Source: Parascedosporium putredinis (Eukaryota; Ascomycota; Sordariomycetes; Microascales; Microascaceae). Taken from it: 64,000 nt of DNA. The translations under genes and the position numbers were made by a program. The stretch covers positions 992,001 to 1,056,000 of the forward strand of contig CASHTG010000005.1 in the NCBI GenBank assembly GCA_949357655.1, in the 5' to 3' direction. The notes beneath the pieces are model-generated. The model worked only from the letters and a program-made list of their open reading frames with translations, did not search any database and was not told the origin of the DNA. Of the stretch, positions 11,018 through 23,286 are shown in pieces (the first letter of the stretch is position 1; the number at the start of each line of letters is the position of its first letter).

Positions 11018-13425
11018 TGGAACCGTAAAAAAGAGAAGAACGGGTATCTTGGAGGATGATGGGGAAAAAAAGAAAGGGAAGGGAGATGAAAAGAGGAGGA
11101 CTCGCGAGACTCAGATCTTGCTTCCACTGCGAGAAAGACGGAGAGACTGAGTGAGTTCGGACTGGGCAAACGAAATCACACCAGAACCCAGATGGACGGT
11201 TGCAAGCACCGATATAAATAATAGAGAAGCGCCGGGTGATGCGTTTGGGGAGAGCAGAGCTGGAGAATCTGGGGACCCCGCGTTACCCGAAACGCTAAGA
11301 CGAAAAGGCGAGACAACTGACCCAAGCCAGGTCGTCCAACCTCTCCTATTGGGGGTTTGTCACCACCCCAACAGCCGTTTCCACCTACACCTCCTCTGCA
11401 ACCCGGCCTAAACCTGTGCAGATACCCTCGGCCTCGGCGGTGGGGCCGAGCAGAGAGAAGTTGGTAAACCCAAAAACGAAAAGAAAAAAACACAAGCGTC
11501 GGGGAGCTGTCCAAACGAGAGCTCGGCCACGGCACTAGTGGACTAGAGATGTCCGTAGCTTTTCTGCCAACAAAGGCCGGGGAACCTCCCGGTCCTCGAC
11601 GTGGATGGGGGACGTTTGACGCGTCAACTAACTGGCCCCGGGGATGGGGGCTCTTGAGAAAGGGTGAAGAGATGGAGAGCCGGAGGGAAGCCCGCCCGGA
11701 AGAGTGATATCGGAAGAGAGCGAGAGAGCCGCGAAGGAATACAGCTCCTGCAGAAACGATGGGAGCGAAAAGTGAGGACAAAAATATAGAAAAGGGCAAT
11801 GACCCACAAAGAACCGTTGTCGTGCAACTTGACGACAATAGGAACAACAGTCTCGACCAGGGGGAAGGGGCGCGACAACGGAAATCTCTTCTTGATGCGT
11901 GCAGCAAAAAAACAGCGAGCGTCCCGGACACGCGTGGCACACTCTCTCGCTTCCCTGGTCGCTTCGCTGCGTCGGTCGCCTGCAGAGAATGAGAAGCTTG
12001 GGGCGTGGGAAGCGACGTGCACACGAGCCAAAGCCCGCCCTCCACCAATGCAGTGATTTTCAATAAGCAACGTCGTCTCCCCCTTTTTCCCAATCTCCAC
12101 CAGGATTCCCAAACGAGACTAGTGTACTTTGTCCCCTCCCCTCGATGCCGAAGAAGAAGTCAAGTTCCCCGAAGCGTCCCAATTCGTCTGTGGTCTCCCC
12201 TCGTTCCCGAATTCCCCAAATTGGAAGAAAAAGGAGTCGTCATCAGCGTTTTAGACTTTTTAGATTGTGCGTGCGCGTTGCATCGGGCTTCGAACTGGAT
12301 CTAGAACAAATTCAACATCGTGCCGCTTCCTCTCTCTCTCTCTCTCCCACTTCTTTCCGAGGTCAGCGTCTCCTAACCCTCCCCAGTATCTTCACCCCCG
12401 CATTCGGGCGGAAGGTCAGGACTTGACGCTGAATGCTGCCCCATCCCCAACTGAATGCCACGTGCCGTGCTTAAAACGCCTGTGTCGGGATTGGGTCTTG
12501 AGGACGAGAGCCCATCAATTGATCACACTAACAACGCACCTGTTGAAACCGCCATGTCTCCACTGAGGCGTAGTTCGAGTCGCACGGCTCAAGTTCTTCA
12601 CAAGCCCCGGGCAAACAACTCGAAATCATCTAGTCTCATTGTTTTTCCCTCCAATCTATATAGCCATCATCGCATCAGGGTAGAGGAGCTGTCGTCCTAT
12701 GATCTTGTTTGAAGTTGGGAATGGGAGGGGAAAATTCACTGTAGATGCATAGACCTCTTGCCATACATGTACATGTAGTCAAGATTCAGCTCCCCTTTCT
12801 CCTTCTAATAAGATCAGATTTCGGATCTTCAAGCTAATGACCTGTGACTCTTCAATATTGTTATAATCCGACATGTTGGTGACCCAAGCCACCGACCTTC
12901 CCCACAATCCGGTAGATTCTACCCAAGATTGTGTGGAGCTACCACCGTCTTGGTGATAGTGTTGGGCCCCTCATTTCCCGCACGACATGAAGGGAAAAAT
13001 ATCGTACCAGGTTTCAAAAGCTAGCTTCATGCACCCCATTACCCTGAAAAGCCCCCTCGAAAAAGAAAAAGGTCGCAGGACTCGGAACGAGGGCATAAGT
13101 CTTGGCTCTCCTCACCCTTAGCTCGGGCCCTCTTTCAACCCCTCTACGGCGTCAATAACCACCATCCATTGTCGTACGACGGGGAAAAGACGAAAGGAAA
13201 AAAGTCCGAGATATAAAGAGCCAGAGGAGAAAAAAGAAGAAAAGAAACTAGTCTGAGAAGGCTAGAGGAAGCAATAAATCAATCAACACGATCAATCACC
13301 CCTATGCGCAGAGCCTAAAGCTTCCCTTCGATCTTTGCTATCTCGAGCCCTTGCTTCGTTTTAGTTCCCTGAGTCCCTTTCCCCCACCGTCCCTTTTCCA
13401 CCACCCGTCCCTCCCAGTCGCCACC
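11018..13425. other. Long divergent intergenic region, 2.4 kb
   Basis: It separates the transporter start from the FAD-oxidase start, so both promoters should be here. A 305-codon minus-strand open frame at 11176-12093 is low-complexity, rich in Ser, Arg, Leu and Pro, with no domain, and I treat it as spurious. A (CT)n run lies at about 12330-12347. I see no conserved gene. Confidence 0.5.
13212..13219 (+). promoter_or_regulatory. TATA box of the FAD oxidase gene
   Basis: TATAAAGA lies about 210 bases before the chosen ATG at 13426. It is followed by a purine-rich and then a CT-rich leader, a common fungal core-promoter layout. Confidence 0.45.
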
Positions 13426-15052
13426 ATGTCCGCCGCAAAGCCGTCCACCGAGGCCTCCGCGCTGCCCATCCTCTACCGCGATACCACGGAAGCCTCCGCC
13501 TTCCACGACGCAGTATGGGGCCGCGTCTTCAACGAGCGGCGCGACACATCCCGCAGCCCAAAAGCCGTCGTCCTCGCCTCCTCGGCTTCCCACATCAAGG
13601 CCGCCGTCCAACTCGCCAACGAGCAGGGCTGCCGCGTGTCCGTCCGCAGCGGCGGCCATAGCTGGGCTGCGTGGAGCGTGCGCCAAGAAGCGATCCTGAT
13701 CGACCTGGGCAACTACCAGGGGGTATGGTACGACGAGAAGACGCACGTCGTCAGCTGCACCCCGAGCTCTACGGGGCGCATCGTGAACGGCTTCCTCAAG
13801 GAGAAGGGCAGGATGTTTGCGGGCGGCCATTGTCCCGATGTCGGACTGGGGGTTTCCTCCTGCAGGGCGGTATGGGCTGGAATTGCAAGGTACGAACAAC
13901 TCGCGGCTTGCGAGGTACACCTCCGGATAACACGCCAATTCGGTCTTAGCTAACTTAACCTTGATAGAACTGGGGCTGGGCCTGCGAGAACATTGCCAGC
14001 ATCGAGGTCGTCACGGCGGACGGCGAGGAGCTTACCTGCAGCGAAACAGAAAACTCGGATCTGTTCTGGGCGGCGCGAGGATCTGGACCTGGTGAGTCTT
14101 GATGAACCACATATACTCTACAAGCAGTTTACCCTTGCTAAGACTCTTTGTCTAGGATTCCCCGCCGTCATAACGAAATTCCACCTCAACACAAGGCCCC
14201 TCTTTGAGCTCTTCGACTCAACCTACATCTTCCCGGTGTCTCGGTTCCAAGAGGTATTACAATGGGTCATTGACGTAAGATCACCCCTTTAACTAGGTCA
14301 ACACGAAGAAGATAGATGATTGGAACACGAGCACTTGACTAACCAGTCCCCGTTCCAGGTCTCCCCACCGCCGACCCCGACATGGAAATCGTCTGCGTAT
14401 CCAAGTGCAACCAAGACACCGGCGCCATAGAAATCGTCGCCGGCTTCACCGTCTTCAAGCAAACCAAAGAAGAAGCCGAGGCCGCCCTACGCCCCATCCA
14501 CGACGGCAGGCCCGCCGACCCGGCCGTCGACGTCTTTGCATGCACAACAGCCTCCAGTGGCAGTACAAGAACCAAGCCGCCGCCAACCCGGACAACCACC
14601 GCTACTGCTGCGAGAACGCCTACGTCGCCAACGACGAGGACGTGCCCTCCGTCCTCGAGGCCGCCTTCACCACGTTACCCAGCAAAAAGGCCTTTGCCCT
14701 CTACTTCTCCATGAACCCCACCTCGCGCCGGCCCCTCCCCGACATGGCTCTCAGCATGCAGTCCGACCACTACTTTGCCCTCTACACCGTCTGGGAGGAC
14801 GCTGCCGACGACGAGCGCTGCACCGCGTGGGTCTACGACGTGATGCGCGACGTGGAGCGCCGCAGCGTCGGCAGCTACCTCGGCGACGCCGACTTCCGCC
14901 ACCGTAGGACAAAGTACTGGTCCGATGCCCATGGCAAGAAGCTCATGGACGTCAGGCGGAAGTGGGATCCTCGCGGCACGGTATGCGGATACCTTGACGT
15001 CGGCGACCAGAGCGGCGTGGAGGGACTAAAGAATGAATTCGAGTGGTCCTGA
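13426..15052 (+). CDS. FAD-linked oxidase of the berberine-bridge (BBE) type
   Basis: The ATG at 13426 (MSAAKPSTEAS) is preferred over an upstream one at a CT-rich leader. The FAD_binding_4 fold is seen as VRSGGHSWAAWSV with the flavin-attaching GGHS motif, then GGHCPDVGLG and NIASIEVVTADGE. The C-terminal BBE segment is WDPRGTVCGYLDVGDQSG. Introns are 13890-13967, 14092-14155 and 14275-14346. Apparent one-base losses lie near 13850, 14365 and 14540. No secretion signal is visible, unlike many fungal BBE oxidases, so a cytosolic role is possible. Relatives oxidise alcohols, carbohydrates or alkaloid-like intermediates with O2. It diverges from an MFS gene across a 2.4-kb spacer. Confidence 0.85.
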
Positions 15053-15259
15053 TGTATAGAGAGGCATGCATACCGACGGACCTCCTTCTAAGTAAGGATA
15101 GACTTTGCGCAACCCCGTCCGTAGCGGGAGAAAACAAGTAGATGATATGAAATGAATGATTTTCTTTTACCCTGTACTTTTAACCTTTCAACTTTTTACA
15201 TTGCTTGCGCAGTTATATAAGACTGCTGGTCTCAAATCCTTAGAAACACCGGCTACGCT

Positions 15260-15650
15260 CTAAGTTTTCTTCGTCCCTCCCATGCTCTCCTGAATCTTCC
15301 CGCCAATGTCGCCTTCCGTGGTGAACTGCTTCCCCACGGCTCCCTCCTTATCAAACATGCCACTCAGCTGCTGAGCCGTGCCACCAATGGCGCCTTCCTG
15401 TATTTTGGCGTTAGCTAACGCGTACTAGTTCCTCGGAGCGCGCTAGCGCAGGTTCGACCGACGTGCATATCCTAGGGGAAAATAAGGGAGGGGAACACTT
15501 ATCCGTAAACTGCTTTCCAATGGACCCTTCCTTGTCCATGGCCTTGGGCTGCTGCTGGCCCCCAGAGCGAGGGTACTGCCCAACTTTGTCCGGCAGGCTA
15601 AATGGGTTGCTCCCGGCGGACTCGGGTTGGTTGGTCGCGCGGTCAGACAT
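15260..15650 (-). CDS. Small protein with DKEG(x)(I/V)G repeats, LEA-like; function unknown
   Basis: The start is taken at 15650 (MSDRATNQPESAG). Two exons, 15650-15499 and 15397-15260, flank a 101-bp intron. The protein is hydrophilic and contains about four degenerate 13-15-residue units: MDKEGSIGKQFTD, EGAIGGTAQQLSG, MFDKEGAVGKQFTT and EGDIGGKIQESMGG. The exon junction is off by one base, consistent with a lost C/G at about 15395. Short Gly/Gln/Lys-rich repeats recall LEA or stress-tolerance hydrophilins, but I do not recognise a named family. Length is about 100 residues. Confidence 0.65.
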
Positions 15651-18489
15651 GGCGATCGACAAGGGGAACGAGGAGTACGAGGAGTACGGCAAGATCTGTT
15701 CAGTCAGGATTCACAACACGCTCTGCAGATACCTGGCAATTGGGTATCGATGAGGATGATAGTCGATTGACGAAAAGATGCGTTGTAGGAGATGGAAAAA
15801 GAAATTATTAGTCCTGGTGCGAAGATGCGTCTAGCAGCTGGGATAGGCCCGGCGCACTTATACGACTGCACTTGACAGCGAAGCTAGACGTCAGGAGATG
15901 CTGCTACGAATGATGCGGAATGACGTTTCCCCGCCGATGCTATCTCATCCTAACTCTAACAAGTCAAAGGCTCTCAGCTTGTTGTAGGTTTGCCCAGCAA
16001 AGAAACATCACCAGATCCCCTTCGTTCAAGATTGTGAGTTTTGACGTTGAAAGGGATGGTGCGAGACGGAAAGCACATGTCAGCCGCAGATGAAGAATGT
16101 TTCTTTGGAGAAAACAAAAGTGGAACCATGACTGTTGTCAAGGGCGCGCTAACAGGAAAGCTTGATGAAGATTAGCTGTCGTTACATATCAGGCCCGCAA
16201 TACTTACGTTGTCTCTGCCTGAAACAACACTATGTCGCTCGCGCTTATCCGCGAATGACTTTCTCTTCCAGGCCCGAGGGTTTTCATCTTCCCCAACTGA
16301 TGAGGTTGGCCTCTACTGCCTTTTGTAGTTGCTGGCCTGCATATCTCGAAATTGATGTGGACGAATCTTGGTGATATCATGCCGCACCGTCCAGTCACCC
16401 TCTGATGAAGGAAAAAAGAAATGCCTTGGGATGAGCAAGGAAGAGTGGGGGAAAGTAAAGAAAATATTTCGAGAGGGAATGAGACGGGATCCCTAACAGA
16501 CAGCGTTGCTCGCCGCGAGAGACCCAAGCAATCCTGCTCCCTTGACACCTGCATCGGCGTAGCGAGATGTCGGGCCCATGGGGACCACCGCTGCTTTACA
16601 TGCGCACCGGACCCGCGAGAAAAAGGGGGACAGCCGAGTTGAGCTGAGGCTTGCAGAACAATGATTTCAAATCAGAGCCCGCCGATGCTATATCGATGCG
16701 CGAGCTCCATGGCCACGCCGACGCCAGACGTTCATCGACGCTGACCTCTGCACCCGCACTACTCATACCCTGCATCTTGGGGGAGTTTGTCATTTTCTTT
16801 TTTCCAACCGAATTTCCCTATCCCTGCGATCAGCTTAGCCCGACGGAGGGGCCACACTGAGCTTTATTTCCCGTGTTTGCTTTTCGCACTTTCTTCCCCG
16901 TTCAATACCAAGCGCGCCACGGAAAGAAAGAGTCAGCAAACGGCGTCTGCTTTGGCTACAAGCACAAGGCTTTCCTTGCCCTTTTCTGCTCGTGCTCCTT
17001 GCTCATCCCATCCACCGCTTAGTCGGGGAAAAGCGAGCAGACGTGAAGACGAAAAATTTTTCTCTCGCGGTTATAATTACCTACTGACTCGGCTTCCCTA
17101 CCAACTTGCTTCTTCCATCCACAACGTCCGATATTCCAGTTGTGTGGACGACGCCAAACATCTCTTACATCTCTTAGCGGTGGCGGCGGCTGAACGCCAC
17201 TCTGCGTGTCTTAGCCCAAACCCGGACTTTGATTACTGAGCCCTATTGAGCTTTCGCAAGCCATGTTGGGAGTGTACGAAACTCGAGAAAGATGGATGAG
17301 TTGAGGCTCGTCTGCTTCAGGGATTGATTGGTTGCCACTCTACTAGGGCTGCTTTCTCTTTCTCCTCCTCCGCCACCCTAATGTCAGAATAGAGCCAGCT
17401 CGAGGCACGTTTCGCCTCTAGGCGTTTACCCTGTAGACTTCTCGCCATCATTCAACCGTGATGGCCTCCATGTCATCGCATAGATATCGTCCAACCTTTA
17501 TTTTTCTGCAAGACCCAGCTATACGTGCGGGTTGGTAGGCCGATCTCAATGCCACGGATATGGCTATGCATACCCGCTTCGGAGGTTGGAGATTTAGGTT
17601 CTGTCGATCCAGCTCCGCGCACTGATTCGAGCCCCCCTGCCGACGAGCGATAATTTGTCCCCAAGCACCATGTGAGACACATGTCCGCTTGACCTCAGGC
17701 GAATTCGGGATTGGCACGTACTGCTCGGCGTTGGCGAAACCGACAACTTGCTTTCTCGCGCAAAGGGGGTCCCGGCAAACAAAACCATCAATCTCCCCCT
17801 CTCCGCTTTTCTTTTTGGCTGGACCCTTGAAGCTCGGGCCTGGAGAACTCCGGACCCTTTTGGCACCCGGATTCGCGGGTTCTCTCTCCCGCAGGACCAA
17901 CAAGAAAATGCTGGGGAAAAAGTGGCGGCCGTCAACCGCAGAGAGGCTCAAGGTTGAGAGTGACTTGGCTTGCTCCAACGTTCGGGGGCGCTCCCACCCC
18001 ATCTCCCCTCGTCCATTGTGTATTCACCAACTCGTTTCTTTTTGGTGGTTCCCCTCCCCCAAACCGCCAGCACGCACCAACTTGTGTAACGCCATGATCG
18101 GCGCCACGGCATACGCTCACTAATGAGATGGCGCAACGGCAATGAAAGGGAGAGTAAGAGAAAGGAAAAAGAAAAGAAGGTGAGAGCTGACTGGAGTGGG
18201 GTTAGCAGCGCAGCCGCTAAGGCTTTCGCTGGCTGAGCTCCTCTCGTGAGAAGCGCATGCCGGGTGTTCGGGATCAAAGGCTGTCGAGGGAGCTTGTTCA
18301 TCACGGGCAAGACGAATATAAAAGGATGGTGATGTCCTCCTCTCTCCAGACATATTTCCCTTCTCCATCATCAACCAACTCATCTCATCTCTTCTACTAC
18401 AATCAACACACTCTTCCAACCTTCTCTTCTCTCTCTCTCCAGCCACACTTACGAAAAGCTCACTCTTTTCCTCCCCCACAACCTTCAAA
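15651..18489. other. 2.8-kb region without an assignable gene, upstream of hydrophobin
   Basis: Several open frames of 60-184 codons exist on both strands, the longest on the minus strand at 17448-18002, but their translations are low in conserved-looking features and overlap each other in several frames. The final 300 bases are strongly CT-rich. I treat it as a large hydrophobin promoter region; a non-coding transcript cannot be excluded. Confidence 0.45.
18317..18324 (+). promoter_or_regulatory. TATA box of the hydrophobin gene
   Basis: TATAAAAG lies 166 bases before the hydrophobin ATG. It is followed by a long CT-rich and CAA-rich leader typical of strongly expressed fungal genes. Confidence 0.6.
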
Positions 18490-19014
18490 ATGCGTTTCCA
18501 GATCATCGCCGCTTTCCTCGTCGCCACCGCGGCCGCCCTCCCCAGCGTCGCTACCGGCAACGGGGCCACCGCTGAGACCATCAACGTTGGCGATGCCAGC
18601 GCCGTCTGCGGCGCCAGGGAACAGACTCTCAAGTGCTGCAACAAGGAGGTGAACGTCGCGAACACCAGCCTCCTCTCCGGTCTCCTCGCCGGCCTTGGCG
18701 TGTTCGATGGCTGCTCCTCTCTTTCCGTCTCTGCCCGTAAGCCTCCCCCTTTCTTCACTGCCTCTTCCTCAAAAAGACCCGTTGGGCAGATTCCTAACAG
18801 TTAGCAACAGTCATCGGCGTCACCGACCTCCTCAACCAGAAGTGCAAGCAGACCGCTGCCTGCTGCGGCTCCAAGACCGTCCAGGTAAGAACAGCCCCTT
18901 ATCTAGAACCATTCCGCTTTGCATCGATAACCACGGGCATCACTAACACACCCTTTAAAGGACGGCCTCGTCAACATCGGTCTCCCCTGCGTCGCTCTCG
19001 CCAACCTTATCTAA
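18490..19014 (+). CDS. Class I hydrophobin, about 124 aa, three exons
   Basis: Exons are 18490-18736, 18811-18884 and 18961-19014. A cleavable signal peptide is visible (MRFQIIAAFLVATAAALPSV). The mature part has the eight-cysteine pattern: C, CC, C, C, CC, C, seen as AVCG, KCCNK, FDGCSS, NQKCKQ, ACCGS and LPCVA. The CC-to-C spacing of 24 residues is longer than the 11 of class II, which supports class I. The protein is secreted and should assemble into amphipathic rodlets on conidia or aerial hyphae. Splice sites are canonical and no frameshift is present. It has a clear TATA box and a long upstream region, which fits developmental control. Confidence 0.93.
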
Positions 19015-21015
19015 GAGACGCAATTCGTCGAGGATACGCGGCACCACAGTCCGCGACTGGTGGCACCACTCAACTGGAACTGGTCTGGGATTTAGATAGT
19101 CGGCCTTAGCACCTAATATAAACACGTTCTTTGGTTTACAATATGCTCTTGTTCTGAATACCTTCGTTTCCGTGACATCTAGTAACCTGTCAGGAACAAT
19201 GCGAGATGACTGTTGTGCATTACCCATTCTTGTACACTTATGATTAGACGCATCAATGAGTGACACGAAATCATGTTGGTGGATGAATTCTATGACCGAA
19301 TCACTATAATGGGCCTTTCGTATTATTTTCTACGGGAAACCTTCGGATTGTCCCTGGTGGCTATGGACGAAGAGAATGTTGATCAATAATAGCTAGATAT
19401 CGCCCTTAACGTTCAATCAGTTTATGCCTGGGATATATATATATATATATCTAGAGAAGTGGATTGCGGGCTGTGTGATAACCATAAGTCCTCCACCACA
19501 GATGTAAGTCTCGTGCAACTACTAGATAACTGAAGTTGGGTAGACATCCAGACATGCTACTCCTAAAAGCGGACATGACGGATGGGAAGGACGAAAATGG
19601 CGGTGGACACCATTGAAATGTTTGGAAAAGAATTTGTTTAAGTCTACAATTATATTTATGGGTGTGATATGCGTGTTGGTGTAGTTACCGGGTGGTCCCT
19701 CTCCGTCTATATAGGAATCATATTGTGAGGAGACGTGTGTGAGCTGAACCAATATGTATCATGGCCTCCCGGACGGGTATTCGACGCAACCAACTCTATC
19801 CGTCTTGATGTGGTTATCCGCAGCCCTAGTTGTCGATCCCCAACGCTCCCGGTGCCTTGTCGCCAGGGCCAGATTCATTCTTGTCGCAGGAGTCAACCTT
19901 ATATATGCCAAAGCTGACGCCGCTGACAGTCACGGACAGTAGTCATGACGCATGCCTGCAAGGTGAGACAAGGAGACATTCTTGACTCTATAATGCCACG
20001 CTCTCATGTCACGCTGGAGGTGGATGAGCCTTGCTATTCCTGATGGGGGTTGGATTCCCATCTTGCTTAAATGCTCTGTCAACCTTGGGCATTAATCACT
20101 TTGTGCGTTCAAAGTTGTCGACCTTTGCGCCACGCCACCAACTCATCGCACCACCGATTGCCACGTGGGGGACGAATGATGCGGTAGTGTGTGCACCACG
20201 CTGGACCCCTGTTCTGTTCCTGGTTCCTTGCTGACATGGCGTAAAAGACCTCAATTCACCTCGACGCTCGTCGCGACGGCGTAGCGACGGTGTAGGGCTG
20301 GGCAATTGATCGGGCTCGCTTTATTACCATGTTCCCTATTTCTTTCCACGAGTTGACATCGGGCATGACATCCATCCTTCTTCATCAAGTGGGCGAATTG
20401 CATGATGCCCCCAATTTGCTTAATCATGGTCATCCCGAGATTGGAACAAAAAGAAAAGGGAAGGAACGGGGGCTAAGATTGAATGGGATCCAGTGTTCGT
20501 GTTCAATGCTGCCGGATACCGAGTTTCGCGCATCGGGAGAGAGTCCTTCACTAACAGAGTTGCACTAAAGTCCTATGGTGGTTGTCATAGTGTGATACTT
20601 TCCCGAGGTCCCCACCGTTGAGCCAACCAGCAGTGGCTTAGCGGAAAACCCCGAATGAGCTGATGTGATTGGCTCAAATTATGGTTCTCTCACGTCGTTG
20701 CCTCTGTCATGTCTTCCCCTGACAGTTTGCCCCTTTCCTGCTGATTTTAGCCTCGAGCTTTTTTTCTTTCCCTGGTCGTCGTGTGGCTCTCGAAGCCTGT
20801 TTTCTTGATCTTTTCCAATTTCAGCCTCCCTTTTTCCCACTTTCCTTTCTTTAACTGTTATAATCCACGTTCGCTCCTTCTCCGCCAAGGCTCGCCTGCC
20901 ATCTGGAATTTCTCTCAGGTCCTTCTCTCTCCTCCCTCGCGGCCTGCTCCGACTCAACGACGAAACACCCCCCTCCTCCTCCCCGCTGCCGCTGGCAGAC
21001 GGCACACACAACACC
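19015..21015. other. 2-kb intergenic region with an (AT)n run
   Basis: No gene is recognised. It contains an AT-dinucleotide run at about 19433-19451 and a strongly CT-rich 200-base segment directly before the next ATG. Short open frames overlap on both strands without identifiable products. Confidence 0.5.
19433..19451. repeat. (AT)n microsatellite
   Basis: About nine uninterrupted AT units in an AT-rich stretch of the hydrophobin 3' flank. Confidence 0.85.
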
Positions 21016-22347
21016 ATGTTGACCACCAACTTCAGGCCATCGCGCCTGGCCATCACGATATCGGCGACCGTCTTCGTCGTCATCTTCCTCGGCGTCTTCA
21101 ACTACATGGCCGAGACCCCCTTCGTCGACATCTCGATACGGCGACCCGGCGCATCCCGCCAACCCGACACCCATGCTCTCCCCGTCAACGCCTCCTCCCG
21201 CACGGCGGCCCTCTCCGTCGCCGCCGCCGGCAACGCGACCCTCGGCTTCTCCAAGATCCTCATGATTAACATGGAGCAGCGGTGGGATAAGCTCGATGCT
21301 GCCACCATCCAGGCCTACGTTTCCGGTCTGCAAATCGACATGTTCAAGGCCGTCGACGGAAAGCGCGAAATCACCGATATGGGCAGCGTGGGCATGCCGC
21401 CCGCGAGCGGCGGAAACTTGAGCGGTGGCCAAAGGCCTGCTATCGCTCCCACGCAAACGTACGTTGAAACGGGCCGCGCCCGCTCCCCTTCCTTTTCCCC
21501 CTCTTTGTATTTCGTGGTGTCCGGAAGGCTCGGGTCTGCCTTGGATTATCCGCTAACGTAGAGGACCTTTCGTTATCTTTTTAGATCTGGACCGACATGA
21601 TCATGAATCGCTCCCCTCCCATCCTCATCCTCGAAGCTGACGCATCGTGGGACGCCAACCTCCGCTCCATCATGTCCCTCGCCAACGAGAACTTCATCCA
21701 ATACCTCGGCGAGATCAAGTCCAAGCCTCAGTCGAGCCCCGTCTACCAAGCCCAAGGCATCGTGCCCAGCGAGGAGCGACCCATCCAGTGGGACCCCAGG
21801 GATCCCTGGCTCTCCGAGCACTGGGACATCATCTCCGTCGGCCACTGCAACGACCAGCCCTCGTGGTACGGCGAGTTCCCCGACCGCGCCTACAAGGACA
21901 AGTGGGCCTCCACCCCGGGCGACCTCTTCACCATCCCCGCCGGCTCCTCCCGCGTCATCAAGCGCTCAAGGGCTTCGCCTGCACCACCGGCTACGCCGTC
22001 TCCCACCGAGGCGCCGCCAAGATGCTCCACCGCCACGCCCTGGACCTCAACCAGCCCATCGACCTCATCATGCTGAGCATGATCAACGAGGGCGGCCTCA
22101 TCTCCTACACCCTCAACCCGCCCCTGTCGCCCAGTGGTCCTACGCCCCCAACATCGGCATGGACAAGGGCGCCGACAGCGATATCCTGCAGGTCGACAAG
22201 GGCAGCGAGGAGGGCGCGGAGAGGGACATGTCGGGCTGGGACGCCGTGCACAAGAGGAAGTCGGCCTGGGTCGTCAGCCCCAAGTTCGCCGGCATGAAGT
22301 TCAAGCAATGGGCTCTTGATATTTCTTACAGCAGGATCTTCAGTTAG
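21016..22347 (+). CDS. Glycosyltransferase family 25-like type II membrane protein
   Basis: The N-terminus has a single membrane anchor at about residues 12-29 (AITISATVFVVIFLGVF), so the enzyme should face the Golgi lumen. GFSKILMINMEQRWDKLDAA and SPPILILEADASWD match the start and donor-binding region of GT25 / LPS-glycosyltransferase-like fungal proteins. The intron is 21459-21584 with a GCTAAC branch, joining a His-Ala-Asn segment to IWTDM. Later segments are TTGYAVSHRGAAKMLH and HKRKSAWVVSPKFAG. Apparent base losses lie near 21432, 21965 and 22125, after which the last 60 codons are in a third frame. Length after correction is about 390 residues, normal for the group. The acceptor substrate is unknown. 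Confidence 0.78.
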
Positions 22348-23286
22348 GAGCTGGACACGTCCTCCTCAATGACCGAGCCCTTAACGATACCCACGGAGCC
22401 AGTGGCGCCTAAAGCTGCACCCGACGAGCGCCTGCTCACACCTTCATCCACGAACCAACGGCAGAAATGAACCTAAATACTCGACAACCCGAGCCAAAAT
22501 AACCCGGCAGTCCGTCTGTGAGAGAATACCATTCAAACATCGGTTCAATCCCCGGAAGCTGGGGTGCCTCGAGATGTGGTTAATTACTGTATACCCGATC
22601 AATGTCCTTTCGTCATGTCCTTTTTTCTTTTCCCTCTTTTTCGAGAGTCAAGAGGGACCATTCCTCCTTTTAGCATGCTACTGCAGTTAGCATCGTGTTA
22701 TTTAATCCCGTCTTTTTCCTCATCCCTTTCGCCCCTTTTTTCTTTTTTTCTTTCTTTTTACGGCTGCATCTCGGGCGAATCTAATGGATCAATAGATGGG
22801 AAGGTATCGTCGTTATGATGCTGATAATTCGACTTTATTGAGTTCAATCAGTTCAATGTTGCGTTCTTTTTTTAATACAAAAAGTCACAACGGAACTATC
22901 TTCTCCACCGTTTCTAGGTTTTGCTTCTGCCTCATCTATGAGTTCAATGTTCATCATGCCACATCCAACAGGGCCGGGCCCAATATATCGCCCTTGCTAG
23001 GTATTCTCCGCATCTCGCTTGATGCTACCGTACAATATTACTTGAGAACGGCCTCCTCGGTTTCAGAAGAGTTAGCCGGCAAGAACAGAGCAAGCCGGAC
23101 CGGAAGACCTCCAGCACAGCCAGGTCGAGATACTGTCAATCGACCTCAAGCCAGCGCCTCTCACAGCACAGACAGGCGTAAAACTCCTCCCCAGAATCAC
23201 GGCGACTAGTGGCGAACCGTTCGCTTCGTAAATCGAGATATCGTGGCTCGCGTGCTCGTCCCTCGAGTAAAGGCGGCGCTCGCCGA
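22348..23286. other. Intergenic region between convergent genes
   Basis: It holds the 3' flanks of the glycosyltransferase and of the UstYa-like gene. It is pyrimidine-rich at 22610-22760. A 137-codon plus-strand frame at 22796-23209 has no recognisable feature. Confidence 0.5.

Noticed and set aside
11176..12093. 305-codon minus-strand open frame upstream of the MFS gene
   Set aside because: Low-complexity Ser/Arg/Leu/Pro-rich translation, overlapped by open frames in other phases and arising from a CT-rich promoter region; no domain or splice structure.
17448..18002. 184-codon minus-strand open frame upstream of the hydrophobin
   Set aside because: No recognisable domain, and it overlaps other equally open frames in the same pyrimidine-rich promoter area.
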